DNA from: Lytechinus variegatus
Taxonomy: Eukaryota; Echinodermata; Echinoidea; Temnopleuroida; Toxopneustidae
Reading direction: 5' to 3'
Length of the DNA stretch: 64,000 bases
NCBI RefSeq assembly: GCF_018143015.1
Contig: NC_054742.1
Location: 60,892,853-60,956,852, forward strand
The translations under genes were made by a program, and so were the position numbers. Below the pieces are notes generated by a model. That model was not told the DNA's origin, searched no databases, and was given only the letters and a program-made list of their open reading frames with translations. Below, one piece after another: positions 11,736 to 22,411 of the stretch (its first letter is position 1; each line of letters starts with the position of its first letter).

Positions 11736-12588
11736 TGTCTCGCCTGCATATTAGAGCGAGACTATATGCTTTTCAGACGGCGGCCGCAACATTAAAATCT
11801 TATAACCAACGTTAAGTTTCTGAAATATCATAACTTAAAAAGTATATAAACATATTTTATGAAACTAGAACATAAGAGTAATCAATTATCACTGATTATC
11901 TTGCTAAAGTTTCAGGTCACATGACGGTCACATGACCAAGGTCAAGGTCATTTAGGGTCAATGAACTTATACTATGTTCGGGGAATCAATATCGACATCT
12001 TAACCAAGGTTAAGTTTTTTAAAATCATCACAGTTAAATGAAAATTTATAGATTTAGTTCATGAAAATTGAACATAGGGGTAAGAGTGCACCACTAAAGA
12101 TCCTGCCTGAGTTTCAGGTCACATGACTAAGGTCTAAGGTCATTTAGGGTCAACAAATTTTGGCCATATTGGGAGTTTTTATGCATGAAATTGTCATAAC
12201 TTTAAAAGTGTATAGATCTAGTCGATGAAACTTGAACATTAAGAGCAATCAAGTACCCCTAACATCCTGTGCGCATTTCAGGTCACATGATCAAGGTCTA
12301 AGGTTAAGGTCAATGAATTTCAGCAGTGTTGGGGGTATTTGTTGAATTGGCATCATAACTCAGAAATTTTATGGATCTAGATCTAGTACATGAAACATAA
12401 GGGTAATTAAGTATGAATGATTGTTTAGCAAAAGTCTTGAGTCACATGATTAAAGTCAAATGTCATTTTAGTTAAATGACATAGTACTTTATTATCATAT
12501 GAATGTTTTCTTTTGTGAATTATTATTCAGTAGTTGTTTTCAAGGTCTACACAGCTTCTGTATCAATTCTTGTAATGCAGGCGAGACT
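11736..12588. mobile_element. TIR element bounded by TGTCTCGCCTGC / GCAGGCGAGAC
   Basis: It starts with TGTCTCGCCTGCATA plus GAGCGAGAC and ends with GCAGGCGAGAC. The interior holds three to four imperfect repeats of a block with AACTTAAAAAGTATAT, TGAAACTTGAACATAAG, TTTCAGGTCACATGAC and AAGGTCATTTAGGGTCAATG. Related copies with the same termini lie at 38135-39358, 41071-41280 (partial) and 44196-44236 (terminus only). Non-coding, hence non-autonomous. The superfamily is not identifiable from the ends alone. Confidence 0.75.
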
Positions 12589-12691
12589 GCCAGAGGCGTT
12601 CCACTTGTTTTTCCTTTATCTCTGTTGAATGTTTACTGAGATGCTTTCTTATAGCCAAACGCCTTTTCTAATATTTCTTACTTAAAATTGA

Positions 12692-13232
12692 TACTTTAGG
12701 CTGAAAATAATATGATTTGAACTGATAAAGAAAAATTAGACCAAAAAAAAAAACACTGAAAATGATTAATATCGGACAATTGGAATAACAAAGTTATGGC
12801 ATTTAAAAGATTTGCATTGATTCCTGTGAAACGATTCTAGGCATGTCTTCATGAATATTCAATGTGCAAGCTGATGACGTCATATCCCACTTGTTCTTTT
12901 GAATTTTATTATGTGAAATTAGATTTCTTTTTTTCCTTCAAGAACGAAAAAAAAATGAATGACAGCTGAGTTAAGTGCTTTACATATTCATTGATGCAAC
13001 TTTGTTTATTACAAGGGAGACACATCATTTACACATGTATGAAAAAACGAAACAATTATGATTTCATGTAATAACATAAGAAATAGGAAAGTGGGGACGT
13101 GACATCATCATCCCACCTAATAAATATTCATATAACTTCGCTATTTTTTATCAGGCTCTGATGAAATTTTCAGCATTTTGCTTTGAAAATTTTACTTTAT
13201 TTATTTAGATATAAATATTTACAGCCCGAAGT
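12692..13232. mobile_element. Degenerate MITE with long diverged inverted repeats
   Basis: The left part GATACTTTAGGCTGAAAATA is matched inversely by the right part, which reads GGTACTTCGGGCTGTAAATA on the minus strand. The similarity continues with gaps through TAAAG-AAAATT. Mirrored blocks TGATGACGTCATATCCCAC (about 12870) and TGACATCATCATCCCACC (about 13102) lie inside. It resembles the TTAA-flanked MITEs at 2060 and 16310 in internal style. Boundaries are approximate. Confidence 0.45.
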
Positions 13233-13685
13233 ACCCCTTCAAACTAATAAAAAAAATATGGCGATTTCTTTCAGGTATCGTTTCACCGCATGTGTTTTGC
13301 AAGTGCAATAAAAAGAGTTGATTTACTCTTGGAATCTGTGGAGAAACTTTAAATCCGTAGTCCTATATGTAATAATCATAAAACAAAATACCCCTTATGT
13401 CAGTTAAATGAACGATCAACGATCTAATTCACTGATTTACTCTTATTGGACATATCATATTGGAACCATGAAATATAATAACTGTAATCGGCTTGCGAGG
13501 GGAAAAAGGGAAAATAAATCACTACATGGCATGCATTTTTACTAAAACAATGTTGTACTCACAAATTTAATTAGAATTAACAAGAAAAATCAAGTTTGCA
13601 TTTTATTTACTAATGTATAACGTCTATCTGCGATTGCAAGAGCCTTTGAGAATTACCCTTACATTAACATGTGTCTAACATTCAT
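13233..13685. other. 3' flank of the SIR2 gene
   Basis: AT-rich DNA with no other feature. It presumably includes the SIR2 transcript's 3' UTR. No strong polyadenylation site could be chosen. Confidence 0.35.
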
Positions 13686-14543
13686 TCAAATTGATTGAAA
13701 AATCTCATTCATCTTTGTCAGTGCGTCTAATGCATTCTGACACAAACATATATCGTTGTGATGCAGTGGTGCTGGCATTTTAATATGTTCTTGGTTAGAG
13801 TTTATTCGAATGAACGTCGTCCTGTGACCGGCCTTTCTAAAGCAGGAAACAAGTTCCTCTGATTTATTCCTAACCTTCCTCATCTGGACACCACATCCAA
13901 TTTCAAGAATAACAATGGATTTAGGAGATGGTATGTCAGCTAGCTGCTTATCCATCCGCTCCTCCTGTTGTCGGGTGTACGCTCCGAGCCAGCGGGTGTC
14001 GACAGCCAAGACGGTGCAAGGACGCGCCGCGTCTCCGCAGCGCCGACAAGTCGGTATGTCCCCGTTGACAGCAAGAGTGGCTTCATCATAGTCCAATGTG
14101 ACGTCTCTACCGTCCCACACATCATCACAGCATGGCTTGGCACACTGGAACTCATACAGAGATCGATGGCACTCTACTACACGGTCCTTCGGGAACCCAG
14201 CCCTCACAAAATGTTGATCGATGTTACTTGTATACACCCACCATTCTGTTTTTGACAAACACCACCTCAAAAGAATGTAGTAGCCCTCATGAGGGGACGC
14301 TTTTCGGTAGTCGTCCATGCGTTTGCCGTACACTCCCCAAGCAAATTTTGGATCTTTCAGGAAGATGTTGTCGTTCGATATTTCGAAGACGTTCAGGTCA
14401 AGATGGGATATCTCTGGCAGTGCTTTGTGGATGTCCACAAAGTCTGGAATGCCACTGTCCACGCTTAGACCTGCACCGGCCATGATGATAAGGACATCGC
14501 TCATTCTAATCGATCTTGCAGCCGACGACAGCACTTGATCCAT
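13686..14543 (-). CDS. SIR2-family (sirtuin-like) protein, single exon, bacterial-type
   Basis: This 285-residue protein has the sirtuin layout. The NAD-binding GAGLSVDSGIPDF is at residues 23-35, TSNIDQHFVRAGF at 105-117 and the catalytic-His region VECH at 123-126. A zinc site is formed by C134, C138/C139, C166 and C169, and late Rossmann motifs are IVILEIGCG (210-218) and FIRIN (245-249). GAGxxVDSG, WGVYGKR and SPHEG are, as I recall the family, features of a bacterial SIR2 subgroup, not of animal SIRT1-7. The Arg expected after SGIPDF is Val and a few following residues are missing, and ECHR replaces the usual E-x-HG. Deacylase activity is therefore uncertain; NAD hydrolysis or binding is possible. 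The ATG is preceded by an in-frame stop four codons upstream, and TTTAG just before it could be a splice acceptor for a 5' UTR exon. The ORF is GC-richer than its flanks. Horizontal transfer is inferred, not proven. Confidence 0.88.
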   Translation of the reverse strand: MDQVLSSAARSIRMSDVLIIMAGAGLSVDSGIPDFVDIHKALPEISHLDLNVFEISNDNIFLKDPKFAWGVYGKRMDDYRKASPHEGYYILLRWCLSKTEWWVYTSNIDQHFVRAGFPKDRVVECHRSLYEFQCAKPCCDDVWDGRDVTLDYDEATLAVNGDIPTCRRCGDAARPCTVLAVDTRWLGAYTRQQEERMDKQLADIPSPKSIVILEIGCGVQMRKVRNKSEELVSCFRKAGHRTTFIRINSNQEHIKMPAPLHHNDICLCQNALDALTKMNEIFQSI

Positions 14544-15400
14544 TTTCTAAATTATATATAAAACTGAATTGCGATGCAGACGCGAAATTAATGGCGAATT
14601 CAACAGTAAGATAAATAGAGACTTAACATGTAGAAACCAATGAACATCCGTCATTCCGTCACCTTTCACTCACATGACCAGATGATGACTGACCCGGTCT
14701 TCAGCCCGGCCTGCAATGTCAATCATGATATCCAGGAATAACGAGGGCAAAGGCTGGTTTGAGCACGGGGAGGTGGATCTAAATCAAGTTTGGGAAATCA
14801 GCTCATGAAAGCAGAAGAAAGGTTACAAATTTCGTTTTGCTTGCCAGTGTAGGAACTTCGTGCACCCAGTGCAAACTCAGACTTCGCCCTTGTAAAATAA
14901 AATTGATATTGTGATGTCATAATCATAAAAAAACGATAACAATTGGCTAGTATTTGACTTTGAAACTCCAGGTCCAAAGTCCATGAGTGCCGGTAAAGTG
15001 TGTTTCGACGACTGAGCAGGCAGGACCACTGATGTACAGTATAGTAACTGTTTGTTGATTATCATGATGATTGCTGACCATCAGCTCATTCTTTCAATAC
15101 GTGGCAACACATCTGGGGCGTCGCCACCCGGCGCGGTTCTCCAATCACAATTTTGGTGGGGCTTCGACCTGGCGCGCGCGCTTGATCAATTTTGGACGTT
15201 GGTTTGGTTTATTCAACTTTGAAAATGACTCATCGTGGGCAGGGTAGTGTTGTACTATACGTTGGAGACTATACTGATCTGAGCGAGCAGCTACAGACTC
15301 CCCTCCCTTTCCCGGCCCAAACTGATAGTATTATGCGAGGGAGCATATAGCAACCGAGCGAAAAAAAAATCACATATTCAAAATGCATGAGAATGATTTT
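14544..15400. other. 5' flank of the SIR2 gene
   Basis: The region upstream of the minus-strand SIR2 start probably contains its promoter. CACATGACCAGATGATGACTGACC near 14672 is GC-moderate. No TATA box at a convincing distance and no ORF of note. GGCGCGCGCGC near 15170 is the most GC-rich spot. Confidence 0.3.
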
Positions 15401-15439
15401 CATAACCATTTCATTATATATGACCAGTGACCAGTCAGG

Positions 15440-16200
15440 CACTGATGGGTGTAAGGGGGCACTCGACCAAAAAAGTGGTGGGGGTGTGCCGCGGGCCTTG
15501 GAGCAGGCTTATTGTAAAAAGGAGGGTCGTCGGAACGGGCTTCGGAACGACAATGTTTGTGAAAACGGGGTCTTTGGAACGGATCGGCAGCGTGTGAGTG
15601 CGTATGCATCCCTATGGAACGATCATGCGTGCATGATGCAGATAGCGCAGCCTCCGCCGGGAGCTCTGCGGCCGCTTTTCACCAAATTGCAGCTCATTCA
15701 AAGCGATCGGAGCGGCGTAACGAAAAAATATGCGAAGCTTTGGAGCGGATTTCTTTCTTCTTTTTTCTCGATAAGAAGAAAATGCTATGCCTTGGAGCGG
15801 CTTTCTTTGTTCTTTCTCTCAACAAGGCAAAAATGCTATGCCTTGGAACGGAAATTTGAGTGTGAAAATGGGGTCCCCTCCGCGGCACATACCCACTATG
15901 CATTGTATACTGAGTGCCCCCCCCCCCCGGATGCAGGGCATGTTATTTCATTTAATAAGGAGAACAAGAGTAAAGAAGGGGCTTGTGTTGTTACTCTTCA
16001 GTCATTTCATTTACTTAACTTATATGGGAGTGATTATCCAAGTCTATATGAGCGAAAAAAGTTTGAAGAGCGATATTTTTCAAATTACCTTGAACGTCAT
16101 TACTGTATAATGTGGCAGGGAATTGGGGTTGCATAGCACTCACCCCCCCCCCCCCCTCTTAATCCACGCGTCAATGGAAGTGCCCCCCCCGGGGGTGTGA
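15440..16200. repeat. Composite repeat with TTGGAACGG/TTGGAGCGG units
   Basis: It begins near GGGGGCACTCGACC and ends GGAAGTGCCCCCCCCGGGGG, a terminus shared with the outer element at 6395-8137. Inside, CTTTGGAGCGGATTTCTTTC and CCTTGGAGCGGCTTTCTTTG units repeat at 60-70 bp. TTTGGAACGGATCGGC with CATCCCTATGGAACGATCAT resembles sequence after the LINE at 63499-63570. The 249-codon plus frame here (15387-16136) follows the repeat units and has no domain, so I do not call it a gene. Confidence 0.55.
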
Positions 16201-16309
16201 ATGTACGTTGTGACCAGTGAGAAAATTTTAGGAGTGATATCGAGCATTTAGAACTCTTCATTATGAACTGCCTGATGAATGTGCGTCTATACTAGCCTAC
16301 AACATCTTT

Positions 16310-16565
16310 AAAGGAAAAGTCCACCCCAACAAAAAGTTGATTTACATAATGATAGAAAAATCCAACAAACATAAAACTGAAGATTTCATCAAAATCGGAT
16401 GTAAAGTAAGAAAGTTATGACATTTTGAGCTTTCACTTAATTTCACAAAACAAATGCACATCCTGGTCGGTATGCAAATGAGGAGATTGATGACGTCATC
16501 CACTCGCTATATTTTTGTGTTTTTTATTATATAAACTATTGTAATTTTCTCCTCATCAACGATTA
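16310..16565. mobile_element. MITE half (TTTAAAGGAAAAGTCCACCCC end)
   Basis: TTTAAAGGAAAAGTCCACCC opens a block with AAAATCGGATGTAAAGTAAG and TGATGACGTCATCCACTC. It matches the style of the TTAA-flanked MITE at 2060-2562, but no opposite end is found nearby. A related interior fragment, GATGACACCAATGACATCAC plus CCACTCAC, lies at 57112-57140. Probably a truncated member. Confidence 0.5.
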
Positions 16566-16779
16566 ATTCCTCTCTGAACATGTGGAATTAGTATTGTTTA
16601 TACTATATGCTTCAGTCAAGTTGGTTATTATTGTCAAATCAGTAAAAAAAATGAAATATTGTATAATTCAAACAATAAAAAACAAAAGAATAGTGAGGGA
16701 CATCATCAGCTGTCTCATTTGCATGTCACTAAGTTGTGCATATCACAACTTTGATATGGGTTCTGGCTAGATCGAAAAG

Positions 16780-18405
16780 GGACGTGTTAAGGGCGTTTTG
16801 CAGTCAGCCATTAAGGCGATGCATATTTAAATATTAAATAATGTGAGCGCGAAGCGCAAACTGAAAATTTTTGACATTCCGACCCCCCAAAAGCACTTTT
16901 TGTAATCATTAACGGAAAAGGTAAATATCCAAACAATTGATGCGAGCGAAAAAAAAGTTATTTCAGACCTAAAAATGGGACACCCTATTCATTTTTTGTA
17001 AATCACGAAAATGGGTGGGTAATTTGATATCTTCCTACATTAATGATGCGAGCGCAAAGCACGAGGAGAAAAAAAATTATGTTCTGATCCGAAAGTGGAT
17101 AATTTTAGCACGTTTTGAATAAAGATCAAGCTGCGTATTTCAATAAACATGTGTGCGCGTGTTTTAGAGTTACACAGAATAGGCATCCTGAATACATTTC
17201 ATTTTTTATCATGAAAATCAATCATGCGAGCGCGAAGCACGAGCAGAAAATATTTGATCCGGGATGAAAAGGGTGAATTTAAGCACTATTTCAAGCACTG
17301 TGTAGGGGAATTGTAAAGTGGATGTTGATAGCACTTAATAAGTGATGCGAGTGTGAAGCGCGAGCTAATATTTTTATTATCATTTTTACCTAGGACCAGG
17401 GAGCGTTTCATGAAAGGACTTGTCGGACGTTTTATCCGACAAGTCCCATTTTATCCGACAGTTACCATAGTAACAGTGCCTCATAGCCAATCAGAGTCAG
17501 AGAAAGATGTCAGATCTGACAACTTGTCAGACAAAAATGTTGATGAAACACTTTTACCTAGGACCTGGATATTCTAGGCTTAAGGACATTTTGTAATCGT
17601 ATGAAAATGATGACTATCTTGATTATCTTCTTATTCCTGTTCCTAAGCGCGATATGAAACTTGTCCATATTCCTTTCTGAAAAAGGGACAATTTAGTTAT
17701 CAGGAATTCATGAAAATTTTGTTATCATATTAATTGATGTAATAAGCCTAATGAGTGCGTGAAATTTGTTAACATTGAGGCTTGGGAACTGGATGGTTTA
17801 AGCACTTTTGTAATCATGAATAGGATTCATGAGTTGATATATTTGTAAAAAAAATATGCGAGCCCAAATAGAGGGACGAAATTTTTGATAAACCGTCATT
17901 AAAGGGGTAATGTCTGTTATAGAATTGATATATAAAGAATCTTATGGGATAAAGTAAAGACAATATGTAGGCCTACTTGGCAAATCAAGTAATGCTGCAA
18001 AAAGCTGCAAATGATATTCACAACATAAAACGGACATTTACATAGCACTTAAAAAAATCAATTTGTAAATCAAACAAAATGATGAAAGCTCGATGTCCGA
18101 GCTGAAATATGCTATTGACTAAAAACTTGATATTTTAATCTACCTATCTGCCTATGAGCAAGATGTGTATCTCATCGAAAAGGCAATGAGAGCGCGAAGC
18201 GCAAGCGAAAATTCAATATAGTGACATGAAACATCTTTTAAAATCATTTTCCAAGACTTCCCCTTTACCTAATTTTATTCACTCGTCTCCCTCCTCTTAT
18301 TTTTCCTCCTTTCTTTCCCCTTCTTTTTCTTTCTTTCCCCTTTTTTCATTTTTCCCTCCGCCAATAGGGGGGGGGGGCGGTCCCCTGGATCCGCCTATGA
18401 GTAAT
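16780..18405 (+). repeat. GCGAGC-core dispersed repeat, long copy 2
   Basis: At least seven units with the core (T)GCGAGCGCGAAGCGCGAGC or close variants occur near 16840, 16940, 17045, 17224, 17344, 17858 and 18187, spaced about 100-180 bp. Each is followed by GAAAATTTTTGA-like sequence. The order of unit flanks parallels the copy at 27428-28851, including the pyrimidine-rich 3' part (18240-18360) and a closing poly-G. Here the end is GGATCCGCC, an inverse of the 5' terminus. A MITE is inserted at 17398-17551. The unit frames are not genes. Confidence 0.65.
17398..17551. mobile_element. 154-bp MITE with visible target duplication
   Basis: TTTTACCTAGGACC occurs at 17384-17397 and again at 17552-17565, directly flanking the insert. 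The insert ends are inversely related: GGGAGCGTTTCATGAAAGGA on the left against the inverse of TTGATGAAACAC on the right. An inner hairpin GTCGGAC/GTCCGAC-type motif surrounds TTTTATCCGACAAGTC. It sits within GCGAGC copy 2, so it is younger than that copy. The 52-bp core encodes nothing. Confidence 0.75.
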
Positions 18406-18479
18406 AGTGCTAAAGATCGCCATGATTATTCTCATTGGACACAACACGGTAATTGGGCGCAAAATTTCTAGAAAGTAAT

Positions 18480-19180
18480 TATATCGAGCGAGCGGAAAAA
18501 TTTGCCATTTCTTTATAATGGAAAGCTAATTTTGAAATATTTTTTATACATTATTCAGAAAATGAAATATTATTTCACCCGTTCCTTTTCTTTTTTTAAT
18601 TCCCGTTTTGTCCTCATTTTCTGTCCTTTTTTACTTTGACCCCCCCCCCCCCAATTAACTGCCCCTTTCTTTTTTTTCCTTCGCTTTTCAAATTTTTATT
18701 ATATTTTACCTTTTATTATCTTCATTCCCTTACATTTTGATATTCGCATCATTTCTGTTCTGTTCCCTTTTTATTTTTTTTTTCCTTCAAATCCTCTGCC
18801 CCCTCTCTTTTCCTTACTATTAATTCCTCCGCTTAAATCCCATAATCGTTCTTTCCCGTTGACGGTTTTTCTTCTCTTTCTTCTTTCCAAAAAGTTCTTT
18901 TAACAGTTTTCTGTTTTTTCTCATTTGAAGCGGAGATTCCCTCTCATTTCTTTTGTTTACATTTTCTTTCCCGTCCTCTTCTTTCCCTTTCACTTTTCCT
19001 TGTTTCAGTTCCATTTTTGTATTTTTTCCCTGCATTTCGTTCTGTTACTTTTCCTGTTTCCTCGTTTCCTTTTCTCGTCTTTTTAAATCATCTCTCCCTT
19101 TTCTTATTTGTTTCAAAATCTCCTCTTCTCTATCCCCACACACTCTCTCCCTTCCTTTCACATTTCCTGGTGGTATGCCG
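18480..19180. repeat. Pyrimidine-rich low-complexity DNA
   Basis: Strongly T/C-biased plus strand with TTTCCTTC-type words and a poly-C run near 18640-18652. Frames on either strand (18820-19035 minus, 18953-19303 plus) are low-complexity translations with no domain. Confidence 0.6.
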
Positions 19181-21952
19181 ATTTTCCAGTTGACAGATAC
19201 AAATATGGACGGTTTGCCATGTTTGCGTTACAGTCACAAAATACGCTATGTTGTTTCAGTTGTCGTAACTGTTAGATTATATTTGAAATTATTCCATAAA
19301 TAATATTTTCGACAACAGGCGCATATAAAAATGAACACAAATATAACATATTCTCTTTCATGAATAGTTTATTCTATCTTTTCACAATATCAAATTAGAA
19401 TAGATAATCAGAATTTGAGAAGACAATAGTATATATGTATTGGTCATTGGAAAAACACAATGATACACACTTTTCATATTTTGCACAGATCTTTTTTTAT
19501 TCTATTATATTAACAAAAATAATTGATGTGGGAAAGCCTATATACTATTGGTACCAGATGTATTCTCAAATTACAAAATGAGAGTCACTGCTGTGTGTTT
19601 AACCCCCCCCCCCCCGCCCACCAAATATGAAAATTTATAAGTACTTTCAGAAATGTACTTCAGTTTAAATAAAATTTGTGCATATCACATACGTAAATGA
19701 CATTGCATGATATATTGCTTGACTGTCATCTAAATCATTCAGTTGACGTTTGAGACATATATTGTTGAAATCATAAAAGAAATTAACTCACAAAATTCAA
19801 GGTCTATCTTCATTTCTAAAAACTTCAAATATACAAGGAATGGAAAGCTATAGGATATATTCATACAAATCAATATATTCACAATTCATTTATATATGGC
19901 TTGCTCTAACCTGAAAACCTTGATCTTCAATTTATTTTGAAATCACAAATATATACATTAAATTTCCCTGAGCAATTATATACAATCAATTTTACATGAA
20001 TTAAACATTGGTGAGTTTTTTAGTTCTATGATTTAAAAAAAGGAAATTGATCTTTGCAGCCGTTTTAAAAGGATGAAAGTTGCATAATGATATACATGAT
20101 CGCAGCAAATGAATAACATTCCCAAAGCATGATTGAAGTCATGGAGAAAAAATACTTCCGACTTGGGACTTGTAAATAAATTTATCAAATAGGCAGAAAA
20201 AAATTTGCTATTTTTTTGAGCACCGGACCCAAAGTAAAGAAAACCAGAATGTATGCTTTCACATGAATATGGAAATCAGCGCATTAGAGAATAGGGAGAA
20301 TACCCCTTTTAACGGTAGTACACAGGTAAGAGACTTTCATTGAATATTGAATTTCATCAGTTTAAATGGCAAATTAACATGATTCCAAAAGCACATATGC
20401 TCACGTTAATGTACACCTTGTTTTATATTATATTTAGTTTGGAAAGGAATGAATTGTTCTTATAATGAAGTGACAGTAATTTAGCGTTCTTGTACATTCT
20501 TTCCACATAGTGAAAATAAATGACACACAACCATGCCGTGATGAATAAATTGTGACATCGAGATACCAAGTGAAACATTAAGTTTTGCTACATGAAAAAG
20601 ACCTGTTCAACAGGAATATAAAAAAATGATATTGCATCAGAGATTATCCCCCAAAATTCTGCAAAATATGCCCCAGATATTATTTTCTTGCATATTGACA
20701 ACTCGCACACAAAGTTACCTCAAATATTCATTATTTGATGAACCATAGTCAAACAAGCCATTTAATTTAAACTTACTTAATTACCCCCCCCCCCCCCCCC
20801 CCCATAACTGAGATGCAATACAGATCTGTACAAAAATATCCCAATCATCCCATAATTTTCGCACTATAATTACAAAAAATGTTAAAGTGAATTTCCTGTC
20901 CAAAACATAGACTGAAGTTTCAACCTAAAGCATCAATAATGAATCTGTAATTGGGATCATCATGAGTTTATCTGAAAACAAACATATAATCTTCCTGTAT
21001 GTAGTTTTCATTAGATGCCCCCCCCCAAAAAAAAAAAGGGATGTAAAAAATATTATGTGCATTCCCCATTCATGTGCAAAAATGCACACAATTATATTAT
21101 TATTAAAACACAATAGTGCATCTGTAAAATAATTAAATCCACCACATGTGGTCAATGACCCCACAATGGCCTCATAAATAAAAGTAACAAAAATAAGTTG
21201 GTATTTTTCCAAGCAACACTTAGAAGCAAATGTATCAGTGTTGCTTGGATTATATCAGTTTAATTCAGATTAGATTGATGTATATAAAATTGCTTTCAAG
21301 AATCTCAAAACTAAGCAAGTTATTTCTACCAACTTAAGAAAACAAACATAAACAAACTATGCGATGTTTCTTTTTTACAAAATACCAAAATATGGCATAT
21401 CACATGTGTGTAATTAATCCGAGTAATCTCATTTCACAACTAAAAATAGTAAAACATAAGTAGAGTTAAACTTTTTTTTTCTTTGTTTAAAACTATTTAA
21501 ATCATAAATCTTATTTACAACTTAACAATTCATATTTTTATATGAACACAAATATGCACTGTGCATCACAGGTTTTAATGACACTGTCCTTTGCTTAAGG
21601 TGTTTAAGGTCAAAGGCCATGTATCAAGTTTGTCTTGCACAACAATTCGTCAGCCTCACAGCCTGCCACAACCCCCTGCCATTAACAAAGCAAGCAATTA
21701 CATTACCTGCACTCATATGTATCATACTACATATTTTTTGTGTTTTAGGGAGGGGCAAATCTTAACTCTTACTAAGATTATGTCATGGAGGCAGATCACA
21801 GAGGAAGTAAGACAGAAGGGATGTAACAGGATAAGTGCCATATCAGGCAAGCTATATGCAAGACTTCACTTGTACAGCCTTTTTAATACCTATTCACCAT
21901 TAAATAAGCAACATGCATTTGAGCTCTGCTCCAAAGGGAAGATACATTCCCT
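19181..21952 (-). other. Downstream flank / possible long 3' UTR of the bZIP gene
   Basis: About 2.7 kb of AT-rich DNA with poly-C runs (about 19603-19615, 20785-20803, 21017-21025) lies 3' of the minus-strand bZIP stop codon. No other gene is supported, so part of it may be 3' UTR. Several TTTATT words (AATAAA on minus) are present and the real polyadenylation site cannot be picked by eye. Confidence 0.3.
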
Positions 21953-22411
21953 TTACTTAGCTAGCACTGTGATCAAAGCACGTCTTGAGATTTCAGCAAT
22001 CTCCGTCAGTTCTTCGATCTTCGCCCTCAACTCTGCATTTTCCTTTTCCAGGGTTACAGCGGTTAATGCCAGATCATTTTCCCGCTTCTTCCTGTTTTGG
22101 CGCGCTCGCTTACACGCGACATTATTCTTGACTCGGCGTCGACGGTATACGTCATCTTCGGAACAAGCCGTCACTCTGGAGGCTCCGCTTTTCGAGGTTC
22201 GCGACTTCTTAGCTACGTGGCAGGTATTCTCCTCTTCCACATCTTCAGACTTGACTTGTGTTGTGACGTTGGCTGTAGACAGAGCAAAAGAATCATCTTT
22301 CGTAGTCAACAGGTAATCAAGAGACGATTGGTTGTCAGTAGTCGTTGGGTTATCAATCAGGCTTCGCACAGCGGCAGCATCGACAGTAGATGTAGGACCA
22401 GTCTCTTCAGC
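21953..22411 (-). CDS. bZIP transcription factor, last exon (DNA-binding and dimerisation domain)
   Basis: This terminal exon follows acceptor TTTTTAG|GCTGAA in phase 0 and encodes 152 residues ending TVLAK, then TAA. VYRRRRVKNNVACKRAR is a bZIP basic region. Its NNVAxKRxR pattern matches the PAR (HLF/TEF/DBP), C/EBP and NFIL3 groups, with Cys and Ala at two normally conserved positions. A leucine zipper follows with Leu/Ile at heptad steps (TLEKEN, ELRAKI, ELTEIA, EISRRA). An acidic segment before it carries VKSE, a SUMO consensus. It should bind DNA as a dimer in the nucleus. The long plus-strand frames over this exon are antisense shadows. The subfamily needs a tree. Confidence 0.88.
   Translation of the reverse strand, partial: AEETGPTSTVDAAAVRSLIDNPTTTDNQSSLDYLLTTKDDSFALSTANVTTQVKSEDVEEENTCHVAKKSRTSKSGASRVTACSEDDVYRRRRVKNNVACKRARQNRKKRENDLALTAVTLEKENAELRAKIEELTEIAEISRRALITVLAK

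Noticed and set aside
13968-14485. Open frames opposite to or shifted within the SIR2 gene
   Set aside because: Shadows of the SIR2 reading frame.
13686-14543. Bacterial contamination as source of the SIR2 gene
   Set aside because: The gene sits between typical AT-rich, repeat-bearing animal sequence with no bacterial neighbours. An assembly join cannot be excluded by eye.
15387-16136. 249-codon plus frame
   Set aside because: It follows TTGGAACGG-type repeat units, has low-complexity and repeated segments, no domain and no splice signals.
16780-18405. CRISPR-like array of regularly spaced GC-rich repeats
   Set aside because: Spacing is irregular, spacers are related between copies, the genome is eukaryotic, and the block is bounded by transposon-type ends.
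21591-22316. 241-codon plus-strand frame over the bZIP exon
   Set aside because: It is antisense to a well-supported spliced exon and contains no domain.
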